A DNA stretch of 64,000 nucleotides from Streptomyces sp. CoH27 (GTDB lineage Bacteria > Actinomycetota > Actinomycetes > Streptomycetales > Streptomycetaceae). A program made the translations under genes and the position numbers. The stretch is from contig NZ_JAIQYY010000014.1 in the NCBI RefSeq assembly GCF_020181035.1, forward strand, positions 1 through 64,000, given 5' to 3'. Positions 9,341 to 18,287 of the stretch are shown here, piece by piece. Below the pieces are notes generated by a model. It did not search any database, had not been told where the DNA came from, and worked only from the letters and a program-made list of their open reading frames with translations. The number at the start of each line of letters is the position of its first letter. Within the stretch, counting starts at the first letter, position 1.

Positions 9341-10705
9341 TCAGGCCCTGATGATCGCCAGGGCCTCGTCCCTGATCTTGGTCATCGTCGCCTCGTCCTT
9401 CGCCTCGGCGTTCAGGCGGAGGAGGGGCTCCGTGTTGGAGGGGCGGACGTTGAACCACCAGTCGGCCGCCGCGACCGTGAGGCCGTCGAGGTCGTCCAGG
9501 GTGACGTCGGCGCGGTTCTCGTACGCGGCGCGGATCGCGGCGAGGCGGTCGGCCTGGTCGGCGACCGTCGAATTGATCTCGCCGGAGCCGACGTAGCGGT
9601 CGTACTGGGCGACGAGGGAGGACAGCGGGCCGTCCTGGCCGCCGAGAGCCGCAAGGACGTGCAGGGCGGCCAGCATGCCCGTGTCGGCGTTCCAGAAGTC
9701 CTTGAAGTAGTAGTGGGCGGAGTGCTCGCCGCCGAAGATCGCGCCCGACGTCGCCATCTCGGCCTTGATGAAGGAGTGGCCGACCCGGGTGCGGACCGGG
9801 GTGCCGCCGTTCTCCTTCACGACCTCCGGGACCGTACGGGACGTGATCAGGTTGTGGATGATCGTGCCCGTGCCGCCGTTGCGGGCCAGCTCGCGCGCGG
9901 CGACCAGCGCGGTGATCGCGGACGGGGAGACCGGGTCGCCGTGCTCGTCCACGACGAAGCAGCGGTCGGCGTCGCCGTCGAAGGCGATGCCCAGGTCGGC
10001 GCCCTCCTCGGGAACCCGCTTCTGCAAGTCCACGAGGTTGGCCGGGTCGAGCGGGTTGGCCTCGTGGTTCGGGAAGGTGCCGTCCAGCTCGAAGTACATC
10101 GGGACGAGGGTCAGGGGCAGGCCCTCGAAGACGGAGGGGACCGTGTGGCCGCCCATGCCGTTGCCCGCGTCGACCACGACCTTCAGGGGGCGGATGGAGG
10201 TCAGGTCGACGAGCGAGCGGAGGTGTTCCGCGTAGTCGTTCAACGTCTCGCGCGAGGACAGCGTTCCCGGCTCGGCGACCGGCTCCGGGGCGCCCGACTC
10301 CAGCCAGCCCTCGACCAGTTCGCGGATCTGCGCGAGGCCGGTGTCCTGGCCGACCGGGGCGGCGCCCGCGCGGCACAGCTTGATGCCGTTGTACTGGGCC
10401 GGGTTGTGGGAGGCCGTGAACATGGCGCCGGGCAGGTTCAGCGCGCCCGAGGCGTAGTACAGCTGGTCCGTGGAGCACAGGCCGATCTCGGTGACGTCCA
10501 CACCGCGGTCCGCCGCGCCGCGCGCGAAGGCGCGGGACAGGCCCGGCGACGAGGGCCGCATGTCGTGGCCGACGACGATCGCCGAGGCTCCCGTCACCTC
10601 CGCGAAGGCGGCACCGAAGAGTCCGGCCAGTGACTCGTCCCACTGGTCCGGGACCACTCCGCGCACGTCGTACGCCTTCACGATCTGCGACAGATCAGCA
10701 GCCAC
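9341..10705 (-). CDS. manB: Phosphomannomutase / phosphoglucomutase
   Basis: ManB converts mannose-6-phosphate to mannose-1-phosphate (often also glucose phosphates). The 454-residue alpha-D-phosphohexomutase contains the phosphoserine loop TASHNP, the Mg-binding DGDADRC, the sugar-specificity loop GGEHSAHYYF and the phosphate-binding loop RPSNTEPLLRL. I prefer the GTG at 10705 because AGGAGG ends 7 nt before it; a TTG at 10711 would leave only 1 nt of spacing. It heads the leftward mannose block and follows the DUF3499 gene. Confidence 0.95.
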   Translation of the reverse strand: MAADLSQIVKAYDVRGVVPDQWDESLAGLFGAAFAEVTGASAIVVGHDMRPSSPGLSRAFARGAADRGVDVTEIGLCSTDQLYYASGALNLPGAMFTASHNPAQYNGIKLCRAGAAPVGQDTGLAQIRELVEGWLESGAPEPVAEPGTLSSRETLNDYAEHLRSLVDLTSIRPLKVVVDAGNGMGGHTVPSVFEGLPLTLVPMYFELDGTFPNHEANPLDPANLVDLQKRVPEEGADLGIAFDGDADRCFVVDEHGDPVSPSAITALVAARELARNGGTGTIIHNLITSRTVPEVVKENGGTPVRTRVGHSFIKAEMATSGAIFGGEHSAHYYFKDFWNADTGMLAALHVLAALGGQDGPLSSLVAQYDRYVGSGEINSTVADQADRLAAIRAAYENRADVTLDDLDGLTVAAADWWFNVRPSNTEPLLRLNAEAKDEATMTKIRDEALAIIRA

Positions 10706-10828
10706 GGCCAACCCTCCTGAAAGTTCAAAGTCCTATGGGTGCCCACAAACTACCCGTTGGGGGTAAGGGGGAGGTGTACGGACACCGGATGGACACCCAG
10801 CCACGACCGTAGCGGGAGGTGAGCCGGC

Positions 10829-11251
10829 TCAGTTGTCCGGGGAGCGCAGAACCCGGAGATGACCGCGGCGGGCCACCTCCATGGGGTCCGCCGTGCGGGC
10901 CCCGCCGCCTGCCCCGGCCGCGCGCTCCTGGGGGCGGGCCGCCTCGCGTACGGCGTTGGCAAGCGCTTCCAGGTCGTCCCCGCTGGGCCGCGCGGGAGCG
11001 GAGCCGTCGAGGAGGCGTACGACCTCCCAGCCGCGGGGTGCGGTGAGGCGCTCGGAGTGCTCGGCGCACAGGTCGTAGCAGTGGGGTTCGGCGTAGGTGG
11101 CGAGCGGGCCGAGGACCGCGGTCGAGTCGGCGTAGACGTACGTCAGCGTCGCCACGGCGGGTCGGCCGCAGGCGGTGCGCGAACAGCGACGTACAGGGCT
11201 CACGACGTTGGACGGTACCGCACTCTTGAGCGGGCCGCGACGACTCTCCAC
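10829..11251 (-). CDS. DUF3499-family zinc-ribbon-like protein
   Basis: This 140-residue soluble protein is characteristic of actinobacteria. The conserved part (about 20-85) contains CSRTACGRPAVATLTYVYAD and HCYDLCAEHSERLT, giving paired cysteines (CxxxxC and CxxxC) that probably bind zinc; the C-terminal third is Ala/Gly/Arg-rich. The function is unknown. The GTG start at 11251 follows GGAG by about 7 nt. It lies upstream of manB on the same strand, about 120 bp away, and diverges from the metallopeptidase-like gene. From memory, this neighbourhood (DUF3499, manB, WhiB, FbiA) is also seen in mycobacteria. Confidence 0.85.
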   Translation of the reverse strand: MESRRGPLKSAVPSNVVSPVRRCSRTACGRPAVATLTYVYADSTAVLGPLATYAEPHCYDLCAEHSERLTAPRGWEVVRLLDGSAPARPSGDDLEALANAVREAARPQERAAGAGGGARTADPMEVARRGHLRVLRSPDN

Positions 11252-11578
11252 CAGGTCACTCCACCGTGTCGTGCTGTGAAACGCCCCACATACCCTTTCA
11301 GGGAGCCCCTGTTGACCTGCGTGGACGGGTTCTCGGTGAGCGCCGGGCGGGGCGGGATCCGGTCATGACTCGGTACAAACACCGTCAATTGCCTTGAGTT
11401 CGGCGGTCTTGGAGAGTTACGGAAACGCGCCAGACGTTGGCTGGAACGGTCAGCCTGCGACATGGGCCGGCGGCGGCAGGGAGCGGTTTCCCGTGGGGCG
11501 GGTGGTGGCCGTCGTCCCGGGGTCGTTGTCGTGTGGAGCCGGGCGGGGGGCGGGGGCGAGGACTACGCTTCACCAGTG
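11252..11578. other. Divergent intergenic region between the DUF3499 and metallopeptidase-like genes
   Basis: No gene is supported. It carries the two divergent promoters. Toward the metallopeptidase-like gene a TACGCT -10-like box (11564-11569) lies 6 nt before an in-frame GTG at 11576. On the minus strand a TTGACG (near 11384-11389) is a possible -35 element. The G-rich run at 11541-11560 is simple-sequence DNA. Confidence 0.5.
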
Positions 11579-12031
11579 ATGGACAACCGTGTACCGCCCC
11601 GTGCCACCGGCCCCGGGCCTCGACGCCGTGATCGCCACGGGCGGGGCATGCGGGGGCCGATCGCACCGCCGCAGGTGCCGCTCGCGGCCAGCCGTGCCGA
11701 CGCGTTCGCGGACCTGGTGCAGGACTCCGTGGAGCGTCTCGAACGGCGGTGGCCGCAGCTGGCCGACATCGATTTCCTCGTGCTGGAGGTGCCCCGGCTG
11801 GACGCGCGTGCCGAGCAGGTGTGGAGCGACGAGGCCGTGCCGCTGGGCGGAGTCGTGCCCGCGCGGGACGGGCAACGGGCGCGCGTAGTCGTGTACCGGC
11901 GGCCGGTGGAGATCCGCACCAAGGGGCGCGACGAGCGGGCCGCGCTGGTGCACGAGGTGGTCGTGGAGCAGGTGGCCGAGCTGCTGGGGCTGACTCCGGA
12001 GACCGTCGATCCCCGGTACGGGGAGGACTGA
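11579..12031 (+). CDS. Metallopeptidase-family (zincin-like) protein with incomplete HExxH motif
   Basis: This 150-residue protein resembles the short actinobacterial metallopeptidase family (PF06262 type), with the core DSVERLERRWPQLADIDFLV and a C-terminal helix LVHEVVVEQVAELLGL. In zincins this helix carries HExxH; here the first His and Glu are present but the second His is replaced by Val, so zinc binding as in classical peptidases is doubtful. The ATG at 11579 is taken as start. A GTG one codon upstream (11576) sits 6 nt after a TACGCT -10-like box, so the message may be leaderless and start there. Biochemical role unknown. Confidence 0.75.
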   Translation: MDNRVPPRATGPGPRRRDRHGRGMRGPIAPPQVPLAASRADAFADLVQDSVERLERRWPQLADIDFLVLEVPRLDARAEQVWSDEAVPLGGVVPARDGQRARVVVYRRPVEIRTKGRDERAALVHEVVVEQVAELLGLTPETVDPRYGED

Positions 12032-12106
12032 CGGGGAACGCCGGCGGAGGGTCGGCGGGGCGGGCGGAAAGCGCCGTCGTCCCCGCTGCCCCGCCACCCC
12101 GCTCGC

Positions 12107-13684
12107 CTACTTCTGCAGCACTGCCAGGTCCTCCGTCGTCTCCGGCACCGCCACCATCCCCCGGTCGTTCGCCAGGGTCTGGATGGTGAAGCCCGGGACT
12201 CCGGCCTCGGTGGCGGCCAGGGTGCGGGAGGCGTAGACCGGGCCGCCCGAGGTGGTTTCCACGGTGAGGGCGTAGGCGCCCTGGAGGCCGGACGGGACGG
12301 GGGCGTCGACGTTCTGGGTCGTGCCGGACTTGATCGTGTACGTCTTCGTCGCCGCCGTGCCGCCGTCGCTGCCCGCCGAGGCGGTGACCTTGACCGTGGC
12401 CGTGGCGGTCGGCGCGGTCAGGGCCAGGGTGGTGCCCGTGGCGCTGTTGTAGGCCACCGTCGCGCGCGTGCCGACCGGGGCCGTGGCCGGGATGAAGGCC
12501 GTCTCCTGCTTGTCGCCCTTGCCGCGGACGACCTGGAGCGCCGCCACGACCGGGACCGACCGGTCGGTGGGGGTCAGCACCAGGGAACCCGCCTCGCCAC
12601 GGGTCACGGCGCCGAGGTCGACCGCTGTCGTCATGCCGGACTTCACGTGCAGGGTCTCGTTGCCGGCCGGGGTGATCAGGCCGTCGGGCGAGGCCAGGCG
12701 GACCTTGAGGTCGGCGTCGTCGCCGCCGGGGGTGAAGGCGATCAGCCGGACGTCGGTGGCGTCCTTCGGGATGCCGGGCAGGACCAGGCTGGGGGCCGGG
12801 TCGGCGGCGGCGGCCAGCCAGTCGCCGCCCGTCTTGTCGTCCAGGGCCTGTACGGCCGCGCCGACCCGGCCGCTGCGGACGCTGACGTGCACGGTCAGGT
12901 CGGGCTGCTGTGTGTCGGTGAGGGTGGAGAGCAGGATCGGCTTGCTCGCGTGCGGCGGGACCGTGAGGTTCTCGCCGAGCGGGGACTTGATCGCGCCGTC
13001 CTTGCCGTACAGCTCGATGTCGACGACGGCGGCGGAGTCGTCGGGGTTGGTCAGATGGACGTAGTCGGTGCGGCTCGCGGCGGTGCCGGCGCCCGGGAAC
13101 CAGAATTCGGTGTCCGCGGGGCCGCAGGTGACGCCCTGGAGGCCGCGGCCGGTGCCGGCGGCCACCTCGGTGGTCTCCTGGACGGTCCAGCCGGGCGCGA
13201 ACTGCCCGTCGGCGGTGCCGATGAGCGCGGGCGCGTCGGCACCGGAGCTGTCGCCGGTGGCGGGGGTGCCGGGCGCCTTGGGGGTGAGCACCGGCTGACC
13301 GGACGTCCCCGATGCCTTCTGCCCGCCCTTGGAGTCTTTCGCCCCCTTCGATCCCTTCGCGCCCTTGGCGCCCTTGCCCGTCTGGGAGCCGCCCGTCTGG
13401 GAGTTGGCCGTGCCGTCCGCCGACTGCTCGGATGCCGCCTGGAGTTGGGCCTTGCCGCTGCTCGCGGCGCCCTGGGTGACGGGTGTGAACGAGGTGTACG
13501 ACGTGTCGGCGATGTCCGAGATGCTCGGCGCCGGGCACAGCAGGCTCGTCCGCTGCACCGGGAGGTCGGCGGCCGCCTTGGGGGCGGAGGCCCCGGCCGC
13601 GGACGGGCCGTCGAACGCGGCGAACGCGGTGACGGCAGCCAGCGCGGCGGTGCCGGCGATCAGGGACAGAGTCGTGCGGTTCAC
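12107..13684 (-). CDS. DUF5719-family secreted or membrane-anchored protein
   Basis: The 525-residue protein starts with a signal-anchor-like segment (residues 7-29, SLIAGTAALAAVTAFAAF), followed by a Ser/Lys/Gly-rich linker (about 70-125) and a long extracytoplasmic region rich in beta-strand-like repeats (DLTVHVSVRSGRVGAAVQALDD and similar stretches). No enzyme motif is visible. Its GTG start overlaps the stop of the upstream giant glycosyltransferase by 4 bp (GTGA), so the two are translationally coupled and probably act together at the cell surface. Family membership is recognised mainly by this genomic partnership and overall layout. Confidence 0.75.
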   Translation of the reverse strand: MNRTTLSLIAGTAALAAVTAFAAFDGPSAAGASAPKAAADLPVQRTSLLCPAPSISDIADTSYTSFTPVTQGAASSGKAQLQAASEQSADGTANSQTGGSQTGKGAKGAKGSKGAKDSKGGQKASGTSGQPVLTPKAPGTPATGDSSGADAPALIGTADGQFAPGWTVQETTEVAAGTGRGLQGVTCGPADTEFWFPGAGTAASRTDYVHLTNPDDSAAVVDIELYGKDGAIKSPLGENLTVPPHASKPILLSTLTDTQQPDLTVHVSVRSGRVGAAVQALDDKTGGDWLAAAADPAPSLVLPGIPKDATDVRLIAFTPGGDDADLKVRLASPDGLITPAGNETLHVKSGMTTAVDLGAVTRGEAGSLVLTPTDRSVPVVAALQVVRGKGDKQETAFIPATAPVGTRATVAYNSATGTTLALTAPTATATVKVTASAGSDGGTAATKTYTIKSGTTQNVDAPVPSGLQGAYALTVETTSGGPVYASRTLAATEAGVPGFTIQTLANDRGMVAVPETTEDLAVLQK

Positions 13685-16600
13685 TGCTGGCTCCCGTCGG
13701 GGCGCTCACTGCCGGTGCCGTGGTCGTAGCCCTGGTGGGCGGGGTCGTACGCCGGGTCGTAGCCCTGCTGCTGGTACGCCGTCGGGTCGTACGGCATCTG
13801 GTCCGCCGTACCGCTGTAGGCGTACGGGTCGTACTGGCCGTTCTGGTACGGGTCCTGCGCGTAGCCCTGCTGGTCGTAGGCGGGCGTCTGGTACGGGGCG
13901 CCGGACTGGAACTGGTCGGCCGCGTAGCCGCCGGCGTATCCGGTGTTCGTGTAGGAGGACTGGTCCCAGTCGCCGTAGGCCTGCTGGTGGGGTACGGCCG
14001 CCGCCGGGGGCTCCTCGGGCAGGGGTGGGGCGGCCATGGGCTCCTCCCCCGTCCGCCCCTCGCTCTGCTCCTCGGCCTGGGCGCGCAGGCGGCGGGCGCG
14101 GCGGCCCTCACCCGTCGTGGCCTGAGCGGGGAGGGGCTCCGCCTCGGGCAGGTCGTCGTCGACGTCGCGGCGGCGGCCGGGCAGGGCGAGGACGACCAGG
14201 ACGACGGCGAGTACGCCCTGGGCCCACAGCCAGGCGGTGTGGGTGATCGGGTCGTCGTAGGTGACGTCGAGCCGGCCGCCACTCGCGGGCAGCTGGAAGC
14301 CCTGGGCCCAGCCGTCGACCGTGGTGCGGGTGAGCGGCTTGCCGTCCAGGGTGGCCGTCCAGCCGTCGGAGGCGGTGTCGGCGAGGCGCAGGACGCGGCC
14401 GTCCGCGCCGGACGGGACGGTCGTGTGGATCTCCACCGGTCCCGCACTGACCGGCTGGGCCGTGCCCGAGCCGCCGGCGGGGACGATGGTGGCGCGGGAG
14501 ACCTCCTGGTCGACGCGCCACAGGGCGCTGCCGCCCTGCTGGCTGAGCCGGCTCAGGCCGGGCGTGGCGTCGAGGACGCGCGTGAAGTCGCGGGGCGCGC
14601 CCTTGTGGACGAGGACGTAGCGCACGGCGAAGCCGCCGAGTTCGTTCGCCTGGTCGGCGCCGGAGCCGGCGAGGAGGTTGGCGACGACCTTGTCCAGCCG
14701 GGTGTTCGCGCCGTCGGCGGCGCTGAGTTCGGCGTCGCCCATGCGGGCGCCCGAGCCGCGGACCAGGGTGTAGCGCACGCGCGCGGTGGAGTCGCTGTCG
14801 AGGATCAGGGTGCGCGCCCGGTCGCCGGTGGTGGAGTCCTCGGCGACGAACGCGGGCACCTGGGTGGGGTCGCGGCGCTCCAGGGGACCGTCGGCGCCGC
14901 CGAGCATCCAGCCGGCGGCGACGAGCAGCGGGCCCGCGGCCGAGGCGAAGGCGATCAGGGCGGCGACGGGCTGGCGCCAGCCGAAGCTCTGCTCGGCCAC
15001 GCGTGCGCGTGCGCCGTCGGCGCCGAGGGTGGCGGCGGCCAGCAGGGCGATGCCGTAGACGAGGGTGGCCGGCCCGGCCCAGGTGGACTTGTTGGACAGG
15101 ACGGCGAAGACGAGGGCGACGAGGGCGACGGCCCAGGCGGTGCGGATGCCCAGTTGGCGCTCGGAGCGCAGGAGGGCGGCGAGCGCGGCGAGGACGATGC
15201 CGAGGAGCATCAGGCCGTGCACGGTGCCCGCGCCGCCGGGGCTGGCGCCGAGCAGGTCGAGCGCGGAGGCGGTCGAGGGGCCGTAGTCCAGGCCGGCTTC
15301 CGTGAAGAAGCCGGTCGGGAGCAGGGTCAGCGACCAGGGGGCGAGGAGCAGCAGCGGGGTGCCGACCTGGGCGAGGAAGCGCAGGCCGTGAGCGACGAGG
15401 TCGGCGCGGCGCAGCGCGAGCACGCCGAGGCCGAGGAGCAGCGCGATGGGCCAGACGATCGGCGTGAAGGCGGTGGTGATGGTCAGCAGCAGCGCGTACG
15501 CCCAGGTGGCGCGCCAACTGCCGCGCGCGCCGGAGCGGTTCGCGAGGCCGCTCGCGGCGATGCCCGCGCGCGCGATGAGCGGCAGCAGCACGGCGAGGAC
15601 GGCGGTGCCGATGCGGCCGCCGGCCAGGGCGCCGGTGGTGGCGGGCAGGAAGGCGTAGGCGATGGCGGCCCACGCGCGCAGCAGCCGGGAGGTGACGAGC
15701 GGGCGGGACGCGAAGTAGGCGGTGAACCCGGCGAGCGGCACCGAGGCGACCAGCAGGACGGTGACCGCGAGTCCGGTCGAGCCGAACAGGAGTGTGGCGA
15801 AGGTCGCGACGATCGCGAGGTAGGGCGGGGCGGACGGGGTGCCGCCCGCGCCCACCGGGTGCCACGCGTCGGTGAAGCGGGACCAGAGCTCGCCGGCGCC
15901 GTCCGGGGCGGGCAGCAGGGCGCCGCCCGCGAGCGCGCCGCCGCCGAGCAGGGCGCGGCAGGCGACGAGGGAGATCAGCAGCAGGGCCAGGAAGAGCACC
16001 GGGCCGGGGTTGCGGGCGATGCGCTTGAGCCGGGCGAACTGCTCGACCTGCAGGAAGTCGGCGTCGTCGCCGCCGGGGCCGGACTCCATGGCGCCGCCGT
16101 GCCGGCCGGCCGAGGAGGTGTCGCTGTCCCTGCGGCCGGTGAAGTTGCCCGCGACCTGCTCGACGGTGGCCCGGACGGTGGCGCCGGGCGGCGGCAGGAG
16201 CTGGCGCAGCTCGCCCTTGTCGATCCGCGAGGGGCCGCGGCGGCGCCGGGCGGCGATGATCCGCTCGGGGCGCAGCAGGGTGCCGAGCAGGCCGCGGATC
16301 TCGTCGACGGCCTGGCCCGGGACCTTGCCGACGAGGTAGGCGACGGTCCTGAGGACGGTGCCGAGGACGAGCCGGAGCAGGACCCAGGGCAGCGCGGCGC
16401 CGCGGATGTTGACGAGCAGGGTGTAGACGGCGCCGGCCTTGTCGACCTTGTGCGGGGAGGCGGCGGTGCGGCCGGCGCAGTCGACGGTGCGGCGCTCGCG
16501 GGAGGCGGCCTCGGCGTGCCGTACGACCGCGTCGGGGGCGACGAGGACGCGGTGGCCGGCGCTGTGGGCGCGCCAGCACAGGTCGACGTCGTCGCGCATC

Positions 16601-17343
16601 AGGGGCAGTCTGCGGTCGAAGCCGCCGAGCTGTTCGAAGACGTCGCGCCGGATGAGCATGCCGGCGCTGGACACGGACAGCACGGTGCGGACGTGGTCGT
16701 GCTGGCCCTGGTCCTGTTCGCGGCGGTCCAGGCCGGTCCAGCGGCGGCCGGAGTTGGCGATGGAGACACCGACCTCCAGCAGCTGCCGGCGGTCGTACCA
16801 GCCGCGCAGCTTGGGGCCGACGACCGCGACGTCGTCGCGGCCCAGTTCCAGTTCGTTCTCGACGACCCGCAGCAGCTGGGCGAGGGCGTCGGGTTCGGGG
16901 GCGCAGTCGTCGTGCAGCAGCCAGAGCCACTGGACGGGCTCGCCGTGCGGCAGTTCGGGCAGGTCGTAGGCGTCGTCGCGCCAGGTGCGCGTGACCGGGT
17001 CCCAGCCACTGGGGCGCTTGAGGTACGGCAGCTCTTCCGGGGTGAGGACCGGGGCGGTGCGGCTCGCCTCCTCGACGGCCTGGCCGAAGCCGGTGCGGCG
17101 GGCCAGGTGCAGGACGTGTCCGTCGCCGAGGGCTTCGGTGAGCAGCCGGGCGGAGTCGTCCGCACTGCCGGTGTCGGCCGCGACCGCGTGCTGGACGGGG
17201 CGCTCCTGGCCGAGCAGCCCGGCGAGGGCGTCGGGCAGCCAGCGGGCACCGTCGTGGGAGACGAGGACCGCGGTCACCACGTGGCGCGGGAACTCAGGTG
17301 TGGCAGCAGGGTCTTGGGCTGCCGTGTGGCTGTGCACGGACAT
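13681..17343 (-). CDS. Large membrane GT2 glycosyltransferase
   Basis: The 1220-residue protein has an N-terminal GT-A domain (about 20-290) with VTAVLVSHDGARWLPDALAG, the DDC acidic motif in LLHDDCAPEPDA and MRDDVDLCWRAHSAGHRV. After this come about ten or more hydrophobic segments (about 300-345, 450-850), an extracytoplasmic region, a last membrane segment near 1060, and a 150-residue acidic, Tyr/Gln-rich tail with repeats such as YQQQGYDPAYDPA. It probably builds or exports a cell-envelope polysaccharide using a lipid-linked or nucleotide sugar, plausibly GDP-mannose given its neighbours. The ATG at 17343 (MSVHSHTA) is preferred; a GTG at 17382 is possible. Its stop is coupled to the DUF5719 gene. 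Confidence 0.85.
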   Translation of the reverse strand: MSVHSHTAAQDPAATPEFPRHVVTAVLVSHDGARWLPDALAGLLGQERPVQHAVAADTGSADDSARLLTEALGDGHVLHLARRTGFGQAVEEASRTAPVLTPEELPYLKRPSGWDPVTRTWRDDAYDLPELPHGEPVQWLWLLHDDCAPEPDALAQLLRVVENELELGRDDVAVVGPKLRGWYDRRQLLEVGVSIANSGRRWTGLDRREQDQGQHDHVRTVLSVSSAGMLIRRDVFEQLGGFDRRLPLMRDDVDLCWRAHSAGHRVLVAPDAVVRHAEAASRERRTVDCAGRTAASPHKVDKAGAVYTLLVNIRGAALPWVLLRLVLGTVLRTVAYLVGKVPGQAVDEIRGLLGTLLRPERIIAARRRRGPSRIDKGELRQLLPPPGATVRATVEQVAGNFTGRRDSDTSSAGRHGGAMESGPGGDDADFLQVEQFARLKRIARNPGPVLFLALLLISLVACRALLGGGALAGGALLPAPDGAGELWSRFTDAWHPVGAGGTPSAPPYLAIVATFATLLFGSTGLAVTVLLVASVPLAGFTAYFASRPLVTSRLLRAWAAIAYAFLPATTGALAGGRIGTAVLAVLLPLIARAGIAASGLANRSGARGSWRATWAYALLLTITTAFTPIVWPIALLLGLGVLALRRADLVAHGLRFLAQVGTPLLLLAPWSLTLLPTGFFTEAGLDYGPSTASALDLLGASPGGAGTVHGLMLLGIVLAALAALLRSERQLGIRTAWAVALVALVFAVLSNKSTWAGPATLVYGIALLAAATLGADGARARVAEQSFGWRQPVAALIAFASAAGPLLVAAGWMLGGADGPLERRDPTQVPAFVAEDSTTGDRARTLILDSDSTARVRYTLVRGSGARMGDAELSAADGANTRLDKVVANLLAGSGADQANELGGFAVRYVLVHKGAPRDFTRVLDATPGLSRLSQQGGSALWRVDQEVSRATIVPAGGSGTAQPVSAGPVEIHTTVPSGADGRVLRLADTASDGWTATLDGKPLTRTTVDGWAQGFQLPASGGRLDVTYDDPITHTAWLWAQGVLAVVLVVLALPGRRRDVDDDLPEAEPLPAQATTGEGRRARRLRAQAEEQSEGRTGEEPMAAPPLPEEPPAAAVPHQQAYGDWDQSSYTNTGYAGGYAADQFQSGAPYQTPAYDQQGYAQDPYQNGQYDPYAYSGTADQMPYDPTAYQQQGYDPAYDPAHQGYDHGTGSERPDGSQQ

Positions 17344-17600
17344 CGAGGTACGGGCCCCGGTTCGATGGACTGCGGTGGACACCCGTGCCGTGCGGGGACA
17401 GCGGGGCGTCTCGGACGAGCGCCCACACTATCGGCAGTCCGATTGGGGCGGCGCGCAGCGCCTCGATGAGGGGCGGTGGTCGGGAGACGGGTGGGCGATG
17501 ACGGCCCGCCGCCTGTGGATAACCCACCGGCGACGGGCCGTTCGTGACGATTCGGTGTGTATGTGCGGTCGGACGACACCCTTCTTCTGACGGCAGCCTT

Positions 17601-17864
17601 TCAGACGGCTGCCTTCTTCAGGCGGCGGCGCTCCCGCTCGGACAGGCCGCCCCAGATGCCGAAGCGCTCGTCGTTGGCGAGGGCGTACTCAAGGCACTCG
17701 GAGCGCACCTCGCAGGCGAGGCAGACCTTCTTCGCCTCTCTGGTGGAGCCGCCCTTCTCGGGGAAGAAGGACTCGGGGTCGGTCTGGGCGCACAGCGCGC
17801 GCTCCTGCCAGCCGAGTTCCTCGTCCGCGTCGTCGACCAGCAGTTGCTGCACCAGCTCGGTCAT
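17601..17864 (-). CDS. whiB: Developmental regulator WhiB, [4Fe-4S] transcription factor
   Basis: WhiB works with WhiA to start sporulation septation in Streptomyces aerial hyphae. The 87-residue product has the four iron-sulfur cysteines (C25 in ALCAQTDPE, then CLACEVRSEC), the GIWGG turn and the basic C-terminal SERERRRLKKA tail. These, together with its full-length match and its location between the GT2/DUF5719 block and the F420 genes, identify WhiB itself rather than a Wbl paralogue. A vegetative-type promoter lies 74-103 nt upstream. Confidence 0.95.
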   Translation of the reverse strand: MTELVQQLLVDDADEELGWQERALCAQTDPESFFPEKGGSTREAKKVCLACEVRSECLEYALANDERFGIWGGLSERERRRLKKAAV

Positions 17865-17937
17865 GTGCGCCCCTCGTCTGTCTTTCGCGTCCCCGTGTGT
17901 CAGCCGTTACCGATTTCGGCTGAACGACACGAGTGAA

Positions 17938-17967
17938 ATTACAAGTGTGCTGCTCCGGGCGAGTCAA
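17938..17967 (-). promoter_or_regulatory. whiB promoter (TTGACT - 18 nt - TGTAAT)
   Basis: On the minus strand a TTGACT -35 box (17962-17967) and a TGTAAT -10 box (17938-17943) are 18 nt apart, a good HrdB-type match. Transcription would start near 17931, giving a leader of about 67 nt with GACAC pentamers, the core recognised by WhiA/WhiB, on both sides of the start point. S. coelicolor whiB has both a constitutive and a developmental promoter; I cannot tell which this one is. Confidence 0.65.
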
Positions 17968-18081
17968 GCCGAGATCTGCTATTGGGCCCGTTATTCACTC
18001 TGCGGAACCAAGGCCGAGCGGAAAGTGTTCAAATCGCCATAAACCTTGACACGCAGGCGAGGGCCCGGGGGTCGGCCGAGC

Positions 18082-18112
18082 CCGTACAGACCTCTGTCAG
18101 ATCTCTGTACGG
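18082..18112. repeat. Perfect 9-bp inverted repeat between whiB and the cysteine-leader operon
   Basis: CCGTACAGA (18082-18090) is mirrored by TCTGTACGG (18104-18112) across 13 nt. The same span contains two tandem 11-mers, CAGACCTCTGT and CAGATCTCTGT. It lies about 120 bp upstream of the whiB -35 box and about 150 bp upstream of the rightward -35 box. It is a good candidate operator for either side; the binding protein is unknown. Confidence 0.5.
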
Positions 18113-18258
18113 AGAAAGACGGCTCCGCGTTCGATCGAGTTGCACGAGGCTTGAATGCCCGGTTGTGCCGCATGTGTCCGATGATCTCGGTGAGCAAACC
18201 TTTCACCTGACAGAAGAACCGGATGGGGTGAAACGTGTCCCACATACCGGGCTCCGAG

Positions 18259-18287
18259 TTGACAGCCCAGGTGTGAACCGCTGTCCT
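18259..18287 (+). promoter_or_regulatory. Promoter of the cysteine-leader / cysteine dioxygenase transcript
   Basis: A perfect TTGACA -35 (18259-18264) is followed after 17 nt by TGTCCT (18282-18287), a weak -10 match. The start codon of the leader ORF at 18295 comes 7 nt later, where the transcript should begin. The spacing therefore predicts a leaderless mRNA whose first codon is the ATG of the cysteine-rich leader peptide. Confidence 0.6.

Noticed and set aside
10706..10711. TTG at 10711 as start of manB
   Set aside because: The AGGAGG box would be 1 nt away; the GTG at 10705 has the normal 7-nt spacing.
11385..14447. Open frame of about 1020 codons on the minus strand
   Set aside because: It is an Arg/Pro/Ala-rich shadow that overlaps the DUF5719, metallopeptidase-like and GT2 genes in other frames; it has no domain and is a by-product of high G+C.
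13720..17469. Open frame of about 1249 codons on the plus strand, antisense to the GT2 gene
   Set aside because: It is Gly/Val/Arg-rich with no motif, and the opposite strand encodes a clear glycosyltransferase.
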